Assembly (NCBI RefSeq): GCF_014385195.1
Contig: NZ_JACRTG010000018.1
Coordinates: forward strand, 279,264 to 343,263
Source of the DNA: Paratissierella segnis
Lineage (GTDB): Bacteria; Bacillota; Clostridia; Tissierellales; Tissierellaceae
Length of the DNA stretch: 64,000 bases
Direction: 5' to 3'
Position numbers and translations under genes: made by a program. The notes beneath the pieces were generated by a model. It saw only the letters and a program-made list of their open reading frames with translations, searched no databases and was not told the origin of the DNA. Of the stretch, positions 16,421 through 24,309 are shown in pieces (the first letter of the stretch is position 1; every line of letters starts with the position of its first letter).

Positions 16421-17486
16421 TAATTTTTTATCCCAAGATGAAATAGATGCTCTGTTATCAAAAAAGGCCGACGTAAATGACGATGATTTAACCGATGAAA
16501 AGAAAGATATTATTGGAGAAGTTGGAAACATATCCATGTCTACAGCTGCTACAACATTGTCATCTATATTGGGCAGACAAGTGCTTATAACCACCCCGAG
16601 AGTATCATCAGCACTGTTTGCACAGATAATACAAGAATGTAAAAAACCAAAGGTAGTCTCAACTGTACGCTTTAAAAATGGATTGAAAGGGGACAATCTT
16701 TTGATGATGGATGTGTCTGATGCTACTATTATTGCAGATTTGATGATGGGTGGAGATGGCAGTGGCGGCAGTGAATCAGATAAAACATTGTCTGAACTGG
16801 AGTTAAGTGCGGTAGGTGAAGCAATGAATCAGATGATAGGTTCCGCATCCACAGCAATGGCAACAATGCTTGGGAAACAGGTTGATATTTTACCTCCTAA
16901 TGTGGAACTGTGGGATAGCAATTATACTATCGATTGTAACAACTTTGAATATGAAAAAACAATTTGTAAAATATCATTTGATTTAACGGTAGAGGGCTTG
17001 ATACAAAGTGAAATCATGCAAATATATACCATGGAGGCGGTAGAAGAGATAGTAAATATAATGCTAAATGGAGAAGAAAGCCAAGAAGAAAATGAAGTCA
17101 CGGTAGAATCCCAACCTGAAGTGGAAGTAAGAGAGAATTCGAGAGAAGAGAGAAGAGCGGAAAAGGTGAGTGTTCAAAAACCTATTTTCCAGGACTTAAA
17201 TCCGCCACAAACGGAAAAGGCAGCTCCTAGAAATTTAGATTTAATAATGGACGTCCCATTGGAATTCAGTGTAGTTTTAGGTAAAACTAAAAAAACAATA
17301 AAAGATGTGCTTTCCTTTAGCAACGGCTCCGTAGTGGAACTTAACAAGCTAGCAGTAGATCCGTTGGGAATATATGTAAATGGGAAGTTAATCGCTCAGG
17401 GAGAAGTAGTAGTTATTAACGAAAACTTTGGCATACGCATCACAAATATACTAAGCCAAGAACAACGCGTACAAAATTTAAAATAA
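16413..17486 (+). CDS. fliY: Flagellar switch phosphatase FliY (FliN-domain fusion)
   Basis: 357 residues. An N-terminal FLSQDEIDALLSK peptide similar to that of FliM binds CheY-P. A CheC-like phosphatase follows with both E..N sites (IIGEVGN and AVGEAMNQM) and downstream prolines. A charged linker of about 60 residues precedes a C-terminal SpoA/FliN domain (about 275-350). In Bacillus-type motors it replaces FliN and removes CheY-P at the switch. ATG at 16413 is chosen, eight bases after GAGGGGG. It ends the chemotaxis run; an intrinsic terminator follows. Confidence 0.95.
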   Translation: MNNNFLSQDEIDALLSKKADVNDDDLTDEKKDIIGEVGNISMSTAATTLSSILGRQVLITTPRVSSALFAQIIQECKKPKVVSTVRFKNGLKGDNLLMMDVSDATIIADLMMGGDGSGGSESDKTLSELELSAVGEAMNQMIGSASTAMATMLGKQVDILPPNVELWDSNYTIDCNNFEYEKTICKISFDLTVEGLIQSEIMQIYTMEAVEEIVNIMLNGEESQEENEVTVESQPEVEVRENSREERRAEKVSVQKPIFQDLNPPQTEKAAPRNLDLIMDVPLEFSVVLGKTKKTIKDVLSFSNGSVVELNKLAVDPLGIYVNGKLIAQGEVVVINENFGIRITNILSQEQRVQNLK

Positions 17487-17492
17487 GGTAGA

Positions 17493-17514
17493 AAGGTGGG
17501 AAACCACCTTTTTT
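17493..17514 (+). terminator. Intrinsic terminator of the chemotaxis operon
   Basis: AAGGTGG and CCACCTT pair around a GAAA tetraloop, and six T follow, seven bases after the fliY stop. Confidence 0.95.
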
Positions 17515-17515
17515 G

Positions 17516-17816
17516 TCATATCTCCTCTTTTAATCCCCCAAAGCTTGATTCCAGTAACCCTTAGCTTTTAGCTCTTCAATATCTTAAAACTAGAGATTCT
17601 TCGATAGTTAAGTTAATCTTGCCCGTCTGAGGACGACCCAAGGGTCGATTGTGAATTGAATTGTTTATTGACAGTAAAATCACTGCTGTGTCATCCTGAG
17701 TCGGGCAGTATAATCATTACTTTCGAAGGATCTCTCTTTTAATCCTCAACAGCTCGAGCCCAGCAATTCTTAGCGCTTACCTCTTCACTTTTCTTTTAAT
17801 TGTGAATTGTTATTAT
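17516..17816. repeat. Mosaic intergenic repeat (copy 1)
   Basis: This gene-free stretch between fliY and flgM is built from modules seen elsewhere in the window. A 'CTTTTAATCCCC..AAAGCT' and 'ATCTTAAAACYRGAGATYCTTCG' section ends in the palindrome CGACCC-AA-GGGTCG (17634-17647), followed by GAATTG units. A second section carries GTCATCCTGAG and GAAGGATCTC as imperfect inverted repeats. The first section resembles 57400-57540 closely. No frame in it looks coding. Confidence 0.7.
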
Positions 17817-17832
17817 TGTTATTAATTGCTAT

Positions 17833-17859
17833 TAATAAATTCTATATCTTCTCCGATAT
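17833..17859 (+). promoter_or_regulatory. sigmaD promoter of the flgM operon
   Basis: TAAT, 15 bases and TCCGATAT, two mismatches from TAAA-N15-GCCGATAT. The -10 ends 29 bases before the flgM start codon. Confidence 0.7.
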
Positions 17860-17888
17860 ATATACAAAGGTTTCAAGGAGGTATTGTT

Positions 17889-18179
17889 ATGAAAATAAAC
17901 AAGATTTATACTCAAATTATAAATAAAAATGTATATAATTCAAAAGATGAAAGAACGGATAAAATCCATACCAAGAGCAAACCATATGTAAATGTTGAGA
18001 TTTCTAAAACTGCTAAAGAATTGGCGATAAAAATGGAGCAATTAGAGGACGAAAACATAAGTGAAAGAGTAGAAGCGATTAGAAAATCAATACTGGATGG
18101 GACTTATAAAGTATCTTCAGAAGATATAGCAGATAAAATTTTAACTACTATAGATAATGAGAAAGGAAATATAAAATAA
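17889..18179 (+). CDS. flgM: Anti-sigma factor FlgM
   Basis: 96 residues. FlgM binds SigD/FliA until the hook is complete and then leaves through the flagellar export channel. The C-terminal half contains the sigma-binding helices (VEAIRKSILDGTYKVSSEDIADKI matches the family's 'R...I..G.Y.vd...vA..i' pattern) after a disordered basic N-terminus with the VEISKTAKEL element. AAGGAGG lies seven bases before ATG. It is the first gene of a sigmaD-driven late operon. Its stop overlaps flgN as TAATG. Confidence 0.92.
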   Translation: MKINKIYTQIINKNVYNSKDERTDKIHTKSKPYVNVEISKTAKELAIKMEQLEDENISERVEAIRKSILDGTYKVSSEDIADKILTTIDNEKGNIK

Positions 18180-18568
18180 TGACTCAATTTAAAGATTTAT
18201 GTAATCATTTAAATTCTCTGCTAAAATTGCTCGAAGAGGAAGAAGAAGCGCTAATACACAATGATGTATCAAAAATTTCAGAATTGGTCGAGAAGAAAAA
18301 CGAGTATGTTGAGGTTCTATCACAATATAGTTTGAGTCAAAATGATGTAATTCCGACAGCAGAGGAGAAATCTCAGCTTGTAAAACTCGTAGAAGAGATA
18401 AATTCCATCCAAGAAACTAATCTTTTATTAACAAAGCAATCACTAAGCTATCAGAATTCCCTATTGGAAGCAATATCTAAAAATATTCAAAATACGTCAA
18501 ATACTTACTCAGCAAAAGGCGATTATCAAAAATCAAACAACATTGGTCTTATAGACCAAGAAGTTTAG
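18179..18568 (+). CDS. flgN: Flagellar export chaperone FlgN
   Basis: 129-residue all-helical protein rich in Leu, Glu and Gln, with the FlgN heptad pattern LNSLLKLLEEEEEALIHNDV and a second coiled segment. FlgN escorts the hook-filament junction proteins FlgK and FlgL, both encoded immediately downstream. Sequence conservation in this family is weak, so order and length carry most of the assignment. Confidence 0.85.
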   Translation: MTQFKDLCNHLNSLLKLLEEEEEALIHNDVSKISELVEKKNEYVEVLSQYSLSQNDVIPTAEEKSQLVKLVEEINSIQETNLLLTKQSLSYQNSLLEAISKNIQNTSNTYSAKGDYQKSNNIGLIDQEV

Positions 18569-18577
18569 GAGGTAAAT

Positions 18578-19948
18578 ATGTCCGGTATATTTAGTACATT
18601 TAACATCGCAAACAAAGGCTTGCAAGCTGCGCAAACAGCATTGCAAACAGTTAGCCACAATATTTCAAATGCAAACACAGAAGGATTTTCAAGACAAAGA
18701 GTAGACTTAAAAGCAGATTTGGCCTTTAATTTTGCCGGGGTTGGACAGCTTGGAACAGGCGTCAAAATGGAGTCGATTGTTCGTCTTGTTGATGACTATG
18801 TAAGCAAACAAATTAGGCAAGAAAACTCTACACTAAATAGATATGATACGAAATCAGAAACCTTGAGTCAGCTTGAAATTATATTCAATGAGCCTTCAGA
18901 TACAGGACTGAATTTTAATTTAGCTGAGATGTTTACAGCATGGCAAGAATTGAGTAAAAACCCTGAAGGGGCTAATTTTAAGACAATAGTCGTAGAAAAA
19001 TCAAATACCTTAACAGACACGATAAATCATATGATAACTCAACTAAATTCTTTGGAAGAACAGACAAGATTTGAAGTGGGAAAGACTGTAGATGATTTTA
19101 ACTCCATCATCACTCAATTAGAGACCCTCAATCAACAAATATACAATATTTCTGCCAAAGGGCATCTTCCAAATGATTTGATGGATCAGAGGGATTTGAT
19201 GCTTAAGAGACTATCATCCATAGCGGATTTTAAAGTTGAATTTGATAAATTTAATAGGGCTATAGTTAAAATAGAAGGTAGGGAGGTATTGGGACCGGAT
19301 GCAGATTTTCAATTAAAAACAGATGAAAATATGATGCCAATTCTTGTAAAAGAAGATAATACAGAAACAATTAAGGCAGAAGATTTCTTAAAATCGGGGA
19401 AACTTAAAGGCTATATGGAGGCAATTGATGATATAAAGGCAAGGAGAAGTGAATTTAATGAATTTGCTAAAAATCTTGCTCAAGTCATTAATGAAGTACA
19501 TGAAGCGGGAGAAAACGAGATACCTTTCTTTGTGTTTGATGAAAATAATCCGGCAAGTACCATCAAGGTGAATGATGAAATTTTAAAGAATAATAATTTG
19601 GTAAATACCAAAATGGCTGGTGGCTCGGAGGGAGACGGCTCCTTAGCTTTGGAGATAGCACGATTGAGGAATAAGAAACTTGAAAGCACTAATGCAACAA
19701 TTGAAGGAACATATAGAGATATAGTAATCAAAGTTGGGATTTCGAAGGAACATGCAGACAATATGGTGTCAAATCAAGAAGTCTTATTAAATCAGTTGGT
19801 ACTTCGCAGGGAGTCTACCTCAGGAGTATCAATAAACGAAGAAGTAACAAATCTAATCCAATTTCAAAAGTCATTTGAAGCAAATGCAAAGGTGATATCG
19901 GTACTTACTGAAATGTTGGATACTTTAATAAATAGGACAGGGGTGTAG
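18578..19948 (+). CDS. flgK: Hook-filament junction protein FlgK (HAP1)
   Basis: 456 residues, compact for FlgK. The N-terminal rod-hook signature IANKGLQAAQTALQTVSHNI and SNANTEGFSRQRV are present, as is the C-terminal NLIQFQKSFEANAKVISVLTEMLDTL helix, which builds the D0 coiled coil. It caps the hook before filament assembly. TTAGGAGG lies just upstream. The following gene starts three bases after the stop. Confidence 0.95.
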   Translation: MSGIFSTFNIANKGLQAAQTALQTVSHNISNANTEGFSRQRVDLKADLAFNFAGVGQLGTGVKMESIVRLVDDYVSKQIRQENSTLNRYDTKSETLSQLEIIFNEPSDTGLNFNLAEMFTAWQELSKNPEGANFKTIVVEKSNTLTDTINHMITQLNSLEEQTRFEVGKTVDDFNSIITQLETLNQQIYNISAKGHLPNDLMDQRDLMLKRLSSIADFKVEFDKFNRAIVKIEGREVLGPDADFQLKTDENMMPILVKEDNTETIKAEDFLKSGKLKGYMEAIDDIKARRSEFNEFAKNLAQVINEVHEAGENEIPFFVFDENNPASTIKVNDEILKNNNLVNTKMAGGSEGDGSLALEIARLRNKKLESTNATIEGTYRDIVIKVGISKEHADNMVSNQEVLLNQLVLRRESTSGVSINEEVTNLIQFQKSFEANAKVISVLTEMLDTLINRTGV

Positions 19949-19951
19949 GAT

Positions 19952-20857
19952 ATGAGGATTACAAATAGTACATTAACAACCAATTATCTAAGGAATCTTT
20001 CTATAAACTTAAAACAAATGCAAAAGTATCAAAATCAATTAGCCTCAGGGAAAGAGGTATCCAAGCCCTCTGACAACCCAATACTATTGTCGAAGATTAT
20101 GGATTTAAACAACAACATCATACAAAACAAACAATATAAATCAAATATAAAAGATACTTTAGGATGGGTGGAGACACAAGATACTGCACTGAAGGGAGTC
20201 ACATCGACTTTACATAGATTAAAAGATTTGGTAATCTACGGAGCCAATGGATCGTTGTCCGATACGGATAGAGCTGCTATACAAGATGAGATAAAAATGC
20301 AGGCTGAACAGCTTAAAGATATATTAAATACAAATTTTGATGGAAGGTATATATTTGGCGGGCAAAAGACTACTGAGCCACCGTTTGAGATTAATGAAGA
20401 TGGGGTTTTAATATATAAAGGCGACAATAACAATATAATAAGAGAAATATCTCAAGGTGTTACCGTAGATATAATGACAGATGGTAGTAGGATAGTAAAT
20501 GCAGATATTGATGATGAAAATAAGGATTTAGGTGTATTGATTGATAAGATCACAAAAGCTATGGAGAGCGGAAACACTGAAGAACTCTCAAATGGATTTC
20601 TCGCTGATATTGACAAGCATTTAGACAATGTTTTGAGAGTGCGTTCCGGTGTGGGAGCTGTAAACAACAGGTTGGAAGCTGCTCAATCAAGGAATGAAAC
20701 TGAGAATCTAAATCTTACAAGTCTATTATCTGAAAAGGAAGATATAGATATAGCAGAAAAATATATGGAATATATGGTAATGTCAACAGTCTATATAGCA
20801 TCCCTATCGGTAGGAGCTAATATCCTTCAACCAAGCTTATTGGATTTCTTGAGATAG
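19952..20857 (+). CDS. flgL: Hook-filament junction protein FlgL (HAP3)
   Basis: 301 residues with flagellin-like N-terminal D0/D1 (MRITNSTLTTNYLRNLS, LASGKEVSKPSDNP) and a C-terminal helix NLTSLLSEKEDIDIAEKYMEY typical of FlgL. It joins FlgK to the flagellin filament. GGGGTGTAGGAT serves as ribosome-binding site inside the end of flgK, so translation is likely coupled. Confidence 0.95.
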   Translation: MRITNSTLTTNYLRNLSINLKQMQKYQNQLASGKEVSKPSDNPILLSKIMDLNNNIIQNKQYKSNIKDTLGWVETQDTALKGVTSTLHRLKDLVIYGANGSLSDTDRAAIQDEIKMQAEQLKDILNTNFDGRYIFGGQKTTEPPFEINEDGVLIYKGDNNNIIREISQGVTVDIMTDGSRIVNADIDDENKDLGVLIDKITKAMESGNTEELSNGFLADIDKHLDNVLRVRSGVGAVNNRLEAAQSRNETENLNLTSLLSEKEDIDIAEKYMEYMVMSTVYIASLSVGANILQPSLLDFLR

Positions 20858-20895
20858 AAATTGTGAATTAAGGAAAATCGAAAGGACGAAATTCT

Positions 20896-21339
20896 ATGTT
20901 AATTCAAACCAAATACCTAGGAGAAATAAAAATAACCCAAGATGAAATCATTACATTTCCATATGGGTTATTGGGTTTTGAAGACTATCATGATTTTATA
21001 ATATTGGATGTCCCCGGGAATAGCCATTTTAAATTTCTTCAGGATATAAATCATAGTTATTTGACATTTCTGCTTATAAATCCTTGGGATTTTTTTACGG
21101 GTTATGAAATAGATATTCCGGATGAAAATTTGGCTAAAATAGGTATAGATCCAAAAGCAGATGGGGAATTGGAAGTCTACAATATTGTAACCATGGGATC
21201 ATCCTTTAATGAAAGTACAGCAAATCTTTTGGCCCCAATAATTGTAAATCCGACTGATAAAAAGGGGAAGCAATTTATCTTGAATGACTCTATATATACA
21301 ACAAAGCATAAACTATTCCCAGAAGGGATAGGTGAGTAG
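20896..21339 (+). CDS. fliW: Flagellar assembly factor FliW
   Basis: 147 residues. FliW binds flagellin in the cytosol; when flagellin is exported, free FliW binds and inactivates CsrA, so flagellin translation resumes. Family motifs seen are IKITQDEIITFPYGLLGFEDYHDFIIL and the C-terminal LLAPIIVNPTDKKGKQFIL. csrA starts five bases downstream, and flagellin with a CsrA-type leader is about 9 kb away in the same window. Confidence 0.96.
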   Translation: MLIQTKYLGEIKITQDEIITFPYGLLGFEDYHDFIILDVPGNSHFKFLQDINHSYLTFLLINPWDFFTGYEIDIPDENLAKIGIDPKADGELEVYNIVTMGSSFNESTANLLAPIIVNPTDKKGKQFILNDSIYTTKHKLFPEGIGE

Positions 21340-21343
21340 TGAT

Positions 21344-21562
21344 ATGCTTATATTAAATAGAAAAATAGGAGAAGGCATAATTCTAGGGGATAATATAGAA
21401 ATTAAGATATTAGATATTCAAGATGGGAAGATTAAGATAGGCATTGAGGCTCCAAAGGATATTCCTATCTTAAGAAAAGAAGTATATGATGCTGTAATAG
21501 AAGAAAATCAAAAATCAATAGAATCCGAATTTGATATATCGGTGTTATTTAATAAAGAATAG
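21344..21562 (+). CDS. csrA: Translational regulator CsrA
   Basis: 72 residues. It begins with the near-invariant MLILNRKIGEGI and keeps IKILDIQDGKIKIGIEAPKDIPILRKEVYD, the RNA-binding beta core. The homodimer binds GGA motifs in mRNA leaders and blocks ribosome access; in Bacillus the target is hag. The start is the ATG at 21344, as in other CsrA proteins; an upstream in-frame GTG is less likely. It ends the flgM operon. Confidence 0.97.
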   Translation: MLILNRKIGEGIILGDNIEIKILDIQDGKIKIGIEAPKDIPILRKEVYDAVIEENQKSIESEFDISVLFNKE

Positions 21563-21588
21563 GTTGTCCGTATGAACAACCTATTTTA
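21558..21588 (+). terminator. Terminator of the flgM-csrA operon
   Basis: AATAGGTTGT (21558-21567) pairs perfectly with ACAACCTATT (21576-21585). The T-run is short (ATTTTA), and the left arm overlaps the csrA stop codon. Confidence 0.75.
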
Positions 21589-21628
21589 AAATTCTATAAA
21601 TCACTTGTGTATTGTATTATCATTCGTA

Positions 21629-21652
21629 GGGGCGGATGACCCTATCCGCCCC
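21629..21652. repeat. GGGGCGGAT palindrome
   Basis: GGGGCGGAT and ATCCGCCCC form a nine-base perfect inverted repeat around GACCCT. It is GC-rich in an otherwise AT-rich spacer. Palindromes of this type are scattered through many bacterial genomes. Confidence 0.7.
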
Positions 21653-21654
21653 GC

Positions 21655-21804
21655 TAGGATATTCTCTTTTAAGACTCCAAATTACTGCTTGCGTCATTCT
21701 CGACCGTAGTGAAGAATCTCATCTTTTAAGACCCAAAAGTCTGACCCTAGCAACTCTTCACTTTTCTTTCGATTGTGAATTGTGCATTGTGAACTGTGAA
21801 TTGG
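21655..21804. repeat. Mosaic intergenic repeat (copy 2) with GAATTGT heptads
   Basis: CTCTTTTAAGACTCC, GTCATTCTCGACCGTAGTGAAGAATCTC, a second CTTTTAAGACCC section, and then heptads from 21777 to 21804 (GAATTGT, GCATTGT, GAACTGT, GAATTGG). The right part runs into the 3' end of the minus-strand hemerythrin gene. Confidence 0.65.
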
Positions 21805-22189
21805 AAACATATTCTCTGTCCATCCTCAATATATGCTGTTCAATCCAATCAACAATAAATTGTATTATGGATGCCAAATATTCTTCTTGATTTTCATCCA
21901 CCTTTTCCAAATCAATTTCATTTACCTGTTTTATAAAATCATTATGAACCATCTTATGGGAAAACAATTTTTTATAACCGATTTCCATCATATATTTTTC
22001 TTCTGTTTCAAAATGAAATGTTGCATATCTTTTCAATTCTTCTATCAATTTAACAACCTTATCATATTTATCAATGTAAAATTCATTTTTCAATAGATCG
22101 TAGGCATCTCCGGCAATGCAAAACAATTCTTTATGTTGTTCATCTATGATATCAATGCCAAGTAGATACTTATTACTCCATTTTATCAT
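21758..22189 (-). CDS. Bacteriohemerythrin (oxygen-binding di-iron protein)
   Basis: 143 residues. All seven iron ligands are present with canonical spacing: H19, H59, E63, H78, H82, H119 and D124, giving a four-helix O2-binding di-iron site. It probably buffers or senses oxygen in this anaerobe. The last ~17 residues (after MDREY) are encoded by the intergenic heptad repeat and lie outside the fold. ATG at 22189 is nine bases from AGGAGG; an ATG two codons upstream is nearer and less likely. It lies 17 bases downstream of a chemoreceptor gene on the same strand, so the two form an operon. Confidence 0.92.
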   Translation of the reverse strand: MIKWSNKYLLGIDIIDEQHKELFCIAGDAYDLLKNEFYIDKYDKVVKLIEELKRYATFHFETEEKYMMEIGYKKLFSHKMVHNDFIKQVNEIDLEKVDENQEEYLASIIQFIVDWIEQHILRMDREYVSNSQFTMHNSQSKEK

Positions 22190-22206
22190 AATCATAAACC
22201 TCCTGA

Positions 22207-23526
22207 TCAAAATTTGAACTTATTCACATCTGCTTTCAATTTGTCAGTACTTTCCCTTGCTTTTTCAACTTGAATCTGGACCTCATTTGAATTGATGCTA
22301 GCTCCGGATACTCTGTTGGCTATTTCAGATGATCCCTCTGCACCTTCACTTGAGGCTATGGCGACTCCGTCAATTGCAGTAAGTACATCTTGTATAGAAG
22401 TCAATAGTTCTTCGGATGTAGAACTAAAATCGGAAACCAATCCATCCACATATTTTGCATATTTACTATATTGCTCAGCTACATTCATCATAGTATTATA
22501 ATCGCTTTCAACATCCTCAGATATAAATGCCAATAAATTGTTAGAACAATTGGTTAAATTTTTTACCGAAGTAGTTACTTTAGATGTAGTGTTTTGAATT
22601 TTCAACACTGTTTCCTTCGATTGTTCAGCCAGTTTTCGTATCTCGTCTGCTACTACGGAGAATCCTCTACCGGCTTCTCCTGCTCTGGCAGCTTCTATAG
22701 CAGCATTTAAAGCAAGTAAATTAGTTTGTTCTGCTATCTTCATTATTGAATCTGATAAGATATTGATTTGTTCTACTACCTTTGATTCATTGATAGCTAT
22801 CTCAAGAGGTTCTTTAGTGTTTTTTAATATTTCAAAGGCCTTTTCAAGAGAAGCATTTACGTTCTCCTTTGTGCCCTCAGCGCTTTCATTGATCGCATTT
22901 GCAGCTATTGATCCATTTTGAGATTTAAGGGCGATTGCTTGAGCAGCTTTTTGAATTTCCAGGGAAGTCGCTGTCATTTCCTCTGATGAAGCTGCAGTCT
23001 CTTCCATGCTTGCAGCCACTTCTTCGGTAGTTGCCGATATATCCTGTAAATCACTGTTTAGCAAATTTACATTTGATTTCACATTCTCAACTTTATTTTC
23101 TATTTCGATCGTTTCGCTTTTTATACTTACTACCAGTCCCTTTAAGGAGTTTTTCATGGTATTTATACCATTTGTTATGATACCTAACTCATCTTTTCTT
23201 GCTAAATCTCTCTCATCCATTTCTTGTGTAAAGTCTCCGTCTGCAATTAACTTTAGATACTCTGAGGATCTTTTGATTGGGTCTGTCAACTTTTTCGTAA
23301 AGTAATTGGTGAGGGCTATTGTCAGTGACAATGTTATAATAGCAAGGATTCCAACCAGTTTTACCGATTTCCATAAGATTTCATTTGAACTGCCAATATA
23401 ATCATTATATGAATTATTTTTTATTAAGTAAAACATGGTGGATCCAAATATTAATAGGGTAATAAATGTGGTTGATATGGCTATGGCTAAAATCTTTGCT
23501 CTTAAACTGTTAAATACTTTATTCAT
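22207..23526 (-). CDS. Methyl-accepting chemotaxis protein with minimal extracellular loop
   Basis: 439 residues. TM1 (about 10-33) and TM2 (about 51-70) are separated by only ~17 residues, so there is no room for a sensor domain outside the cell. HAMP follows (about 72-125), then a signalling hairpin with EQTNLLALNAAIEAARAGEAGRGFSVVADEIRKLAEQS. Such receptors take input through the membrane, HAMP or a partner. Co-transcription with bacteriohemerythrin suggests oxygen as the signal, an inference. AAGGAGG precedes ATG, and a perfect sigmaD -10 lies about 105 bases upstream. Confidence 0.94.
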   Translation of the reverse strand: MNKVFNSLRAKILAIAISTTFITLLIFGSTMFYLIKNNSYNDYIGSSNEILWKSVKLVGILAIITLSLTIALTNYFTKKLTDPIKRSSEYLKLIADGDFTQEMDERDLARKDELGIITNGINTMKNSLKGLVVSIKSETIEIENKVENVKSNVNLLNSDLQDISATTEEVAASMEETAASSEEMTATSLEIQKAAQAIALKSQNGSIAANAINESAEGTKENVNASLEKAFEILKNTKEPLEIAINESKVVEQINILSDSIMKIAEQTNLLALNAAIEAARAGEAGRGFSVVADEIRKLAEQSKETVLKIQNTTSKVTTSVKNLTNCSNNLLAFISEDVESDYNTMMNVAEQYSKYAKYVDGLVSDFSSTSEELLTSIQDVLTAIDGVAIASSEGAEGSSEIANRVSGASINSNEVQIQVEKARESTDKLKADVNKFKF

Positions 23527-23627
23527 AAAAATTCCTCCTTATTTTTTAAAATTCATGCCATTAAAAACATTTTCATACAAATGAAAATTTATTTAAGATT
23601 GAACTGGTTTATCCCCCTAAACTCATA

Positions 23628-23653
23628 TTATCGGCAGAAAAAAGAATAAATTA
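23628..23653 (-). promoter_or_regulatory. sigmaD promoter of the minus-strand chemoreceptor
   Basis: Read on the minus strand: TAAT, 14 bases and GCCGATAA, the last box being a perfect sigmaD -10. It is divergent from a second sigmaD-type promoter about 110 bases away that faces the glycosylation genes. Confidence 0.75.
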
Positions 23654-23762
23654 AGCCCAAATATAGGATCATACAAACGCATGCAGAGTAGATATTTGTC
23701 TGGAAATGGTTTATCAAAGCATTATTTGAATGATGAAATTTGTAAAATTTTGTTTTAAAATC

Positions 23763-23789
23763 TAAATATATATAATTTATAGCCGACAA
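23763..23789 (+). promoter_or_regulatory. sigmaD promoter of the glycosylation island
   Basis: TAAA, 15 bases and GCCGACAA, one mismatch from consensus. It lies about 110 bases upstream of the first gene of the island. Apart from this promoter pair, I see no gene in 23527-23898. Confidence 0.7.
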
Positions 23790-23898
23790 TAGATATAAAG
23801 GTATATAATAAGATAAAGTCAACGATTCCATTAATATAGAAATAGGAAAAGTAGATAAGAATGATAAGAATAAAATAGAAAGCGAGGCCATTAACCAA

Positions 23899-24309
23899 AT
23901 GATTACAGAATTAGTAAATGATACAATCCTATCATCTTATGATTATATAAAAAATGCAATTCCACTTATTACAAAACTATCAGATGAATTTTATCAACTA
24001 CCTGATAATAATTCTTGGAAACAGTTAACGAATTTATTTGAAGGAATTCAATGGATTATTCAGACATTAACGCAAATAGATTCCATCAATGATTTAAATA
24101 GTATTATAAATTATGAAAAATGGAACGAATATGTACAAGCCGTATCACAACTTAATGAATTTATACCGGAGCTTGAAAATTCGATAATAAATAAAGACAA
24201 TATTCTTATAGGAGATTTATTGTTATACGAAATAGTACCAACATTTGAAAATATGCTTGATAAACTGCAACTTCTAAAGCCCAAGGCGGTGAAAGAAGAT
24301 GTTAATTGA
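23899..24309 (+). CDS. Unknown helical protein preceding the Maf-type transferase
   Basis: 136 residues, acidic and predicted all-helical, with a conserved-looking aromatic stretch (LTNLFEGIQWIIQTLTQI). I do not recognise a family. The end overlaps the start of the Maf gene by 11 bases, so the two are translationally coupled and probably work together, for instance as a chaperone or adaptor for flagellin glycosylation (inference). The frame stays open for about 30 codons upstream of the ATG with no usual start codon; the ribosome-binding site is weak (GAGG about 12 bases away), so the true start is uncertain. Confidence 0.7.
   Translation: MITELVNDTILSSYDYIKNAIPLITKLSDEFYQLPDNNSWKQLTNLFEGIQWIIQTLTQIDSINDLNSIINYEKWNEYVQAVSQLNEFIPELENSIINKDNILIGDLLLYEIVPTFENMLDKLQLLKPKAVKEDVN

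Noticed and set aside
23628..23891. Minus-strand hydrophobic frame of 87 codons
   Set aside because: Lies across both sigmaD promoters, lacks a ribosome-binding site, and hydrophobicity is expected from the complement of A-rich DNA.
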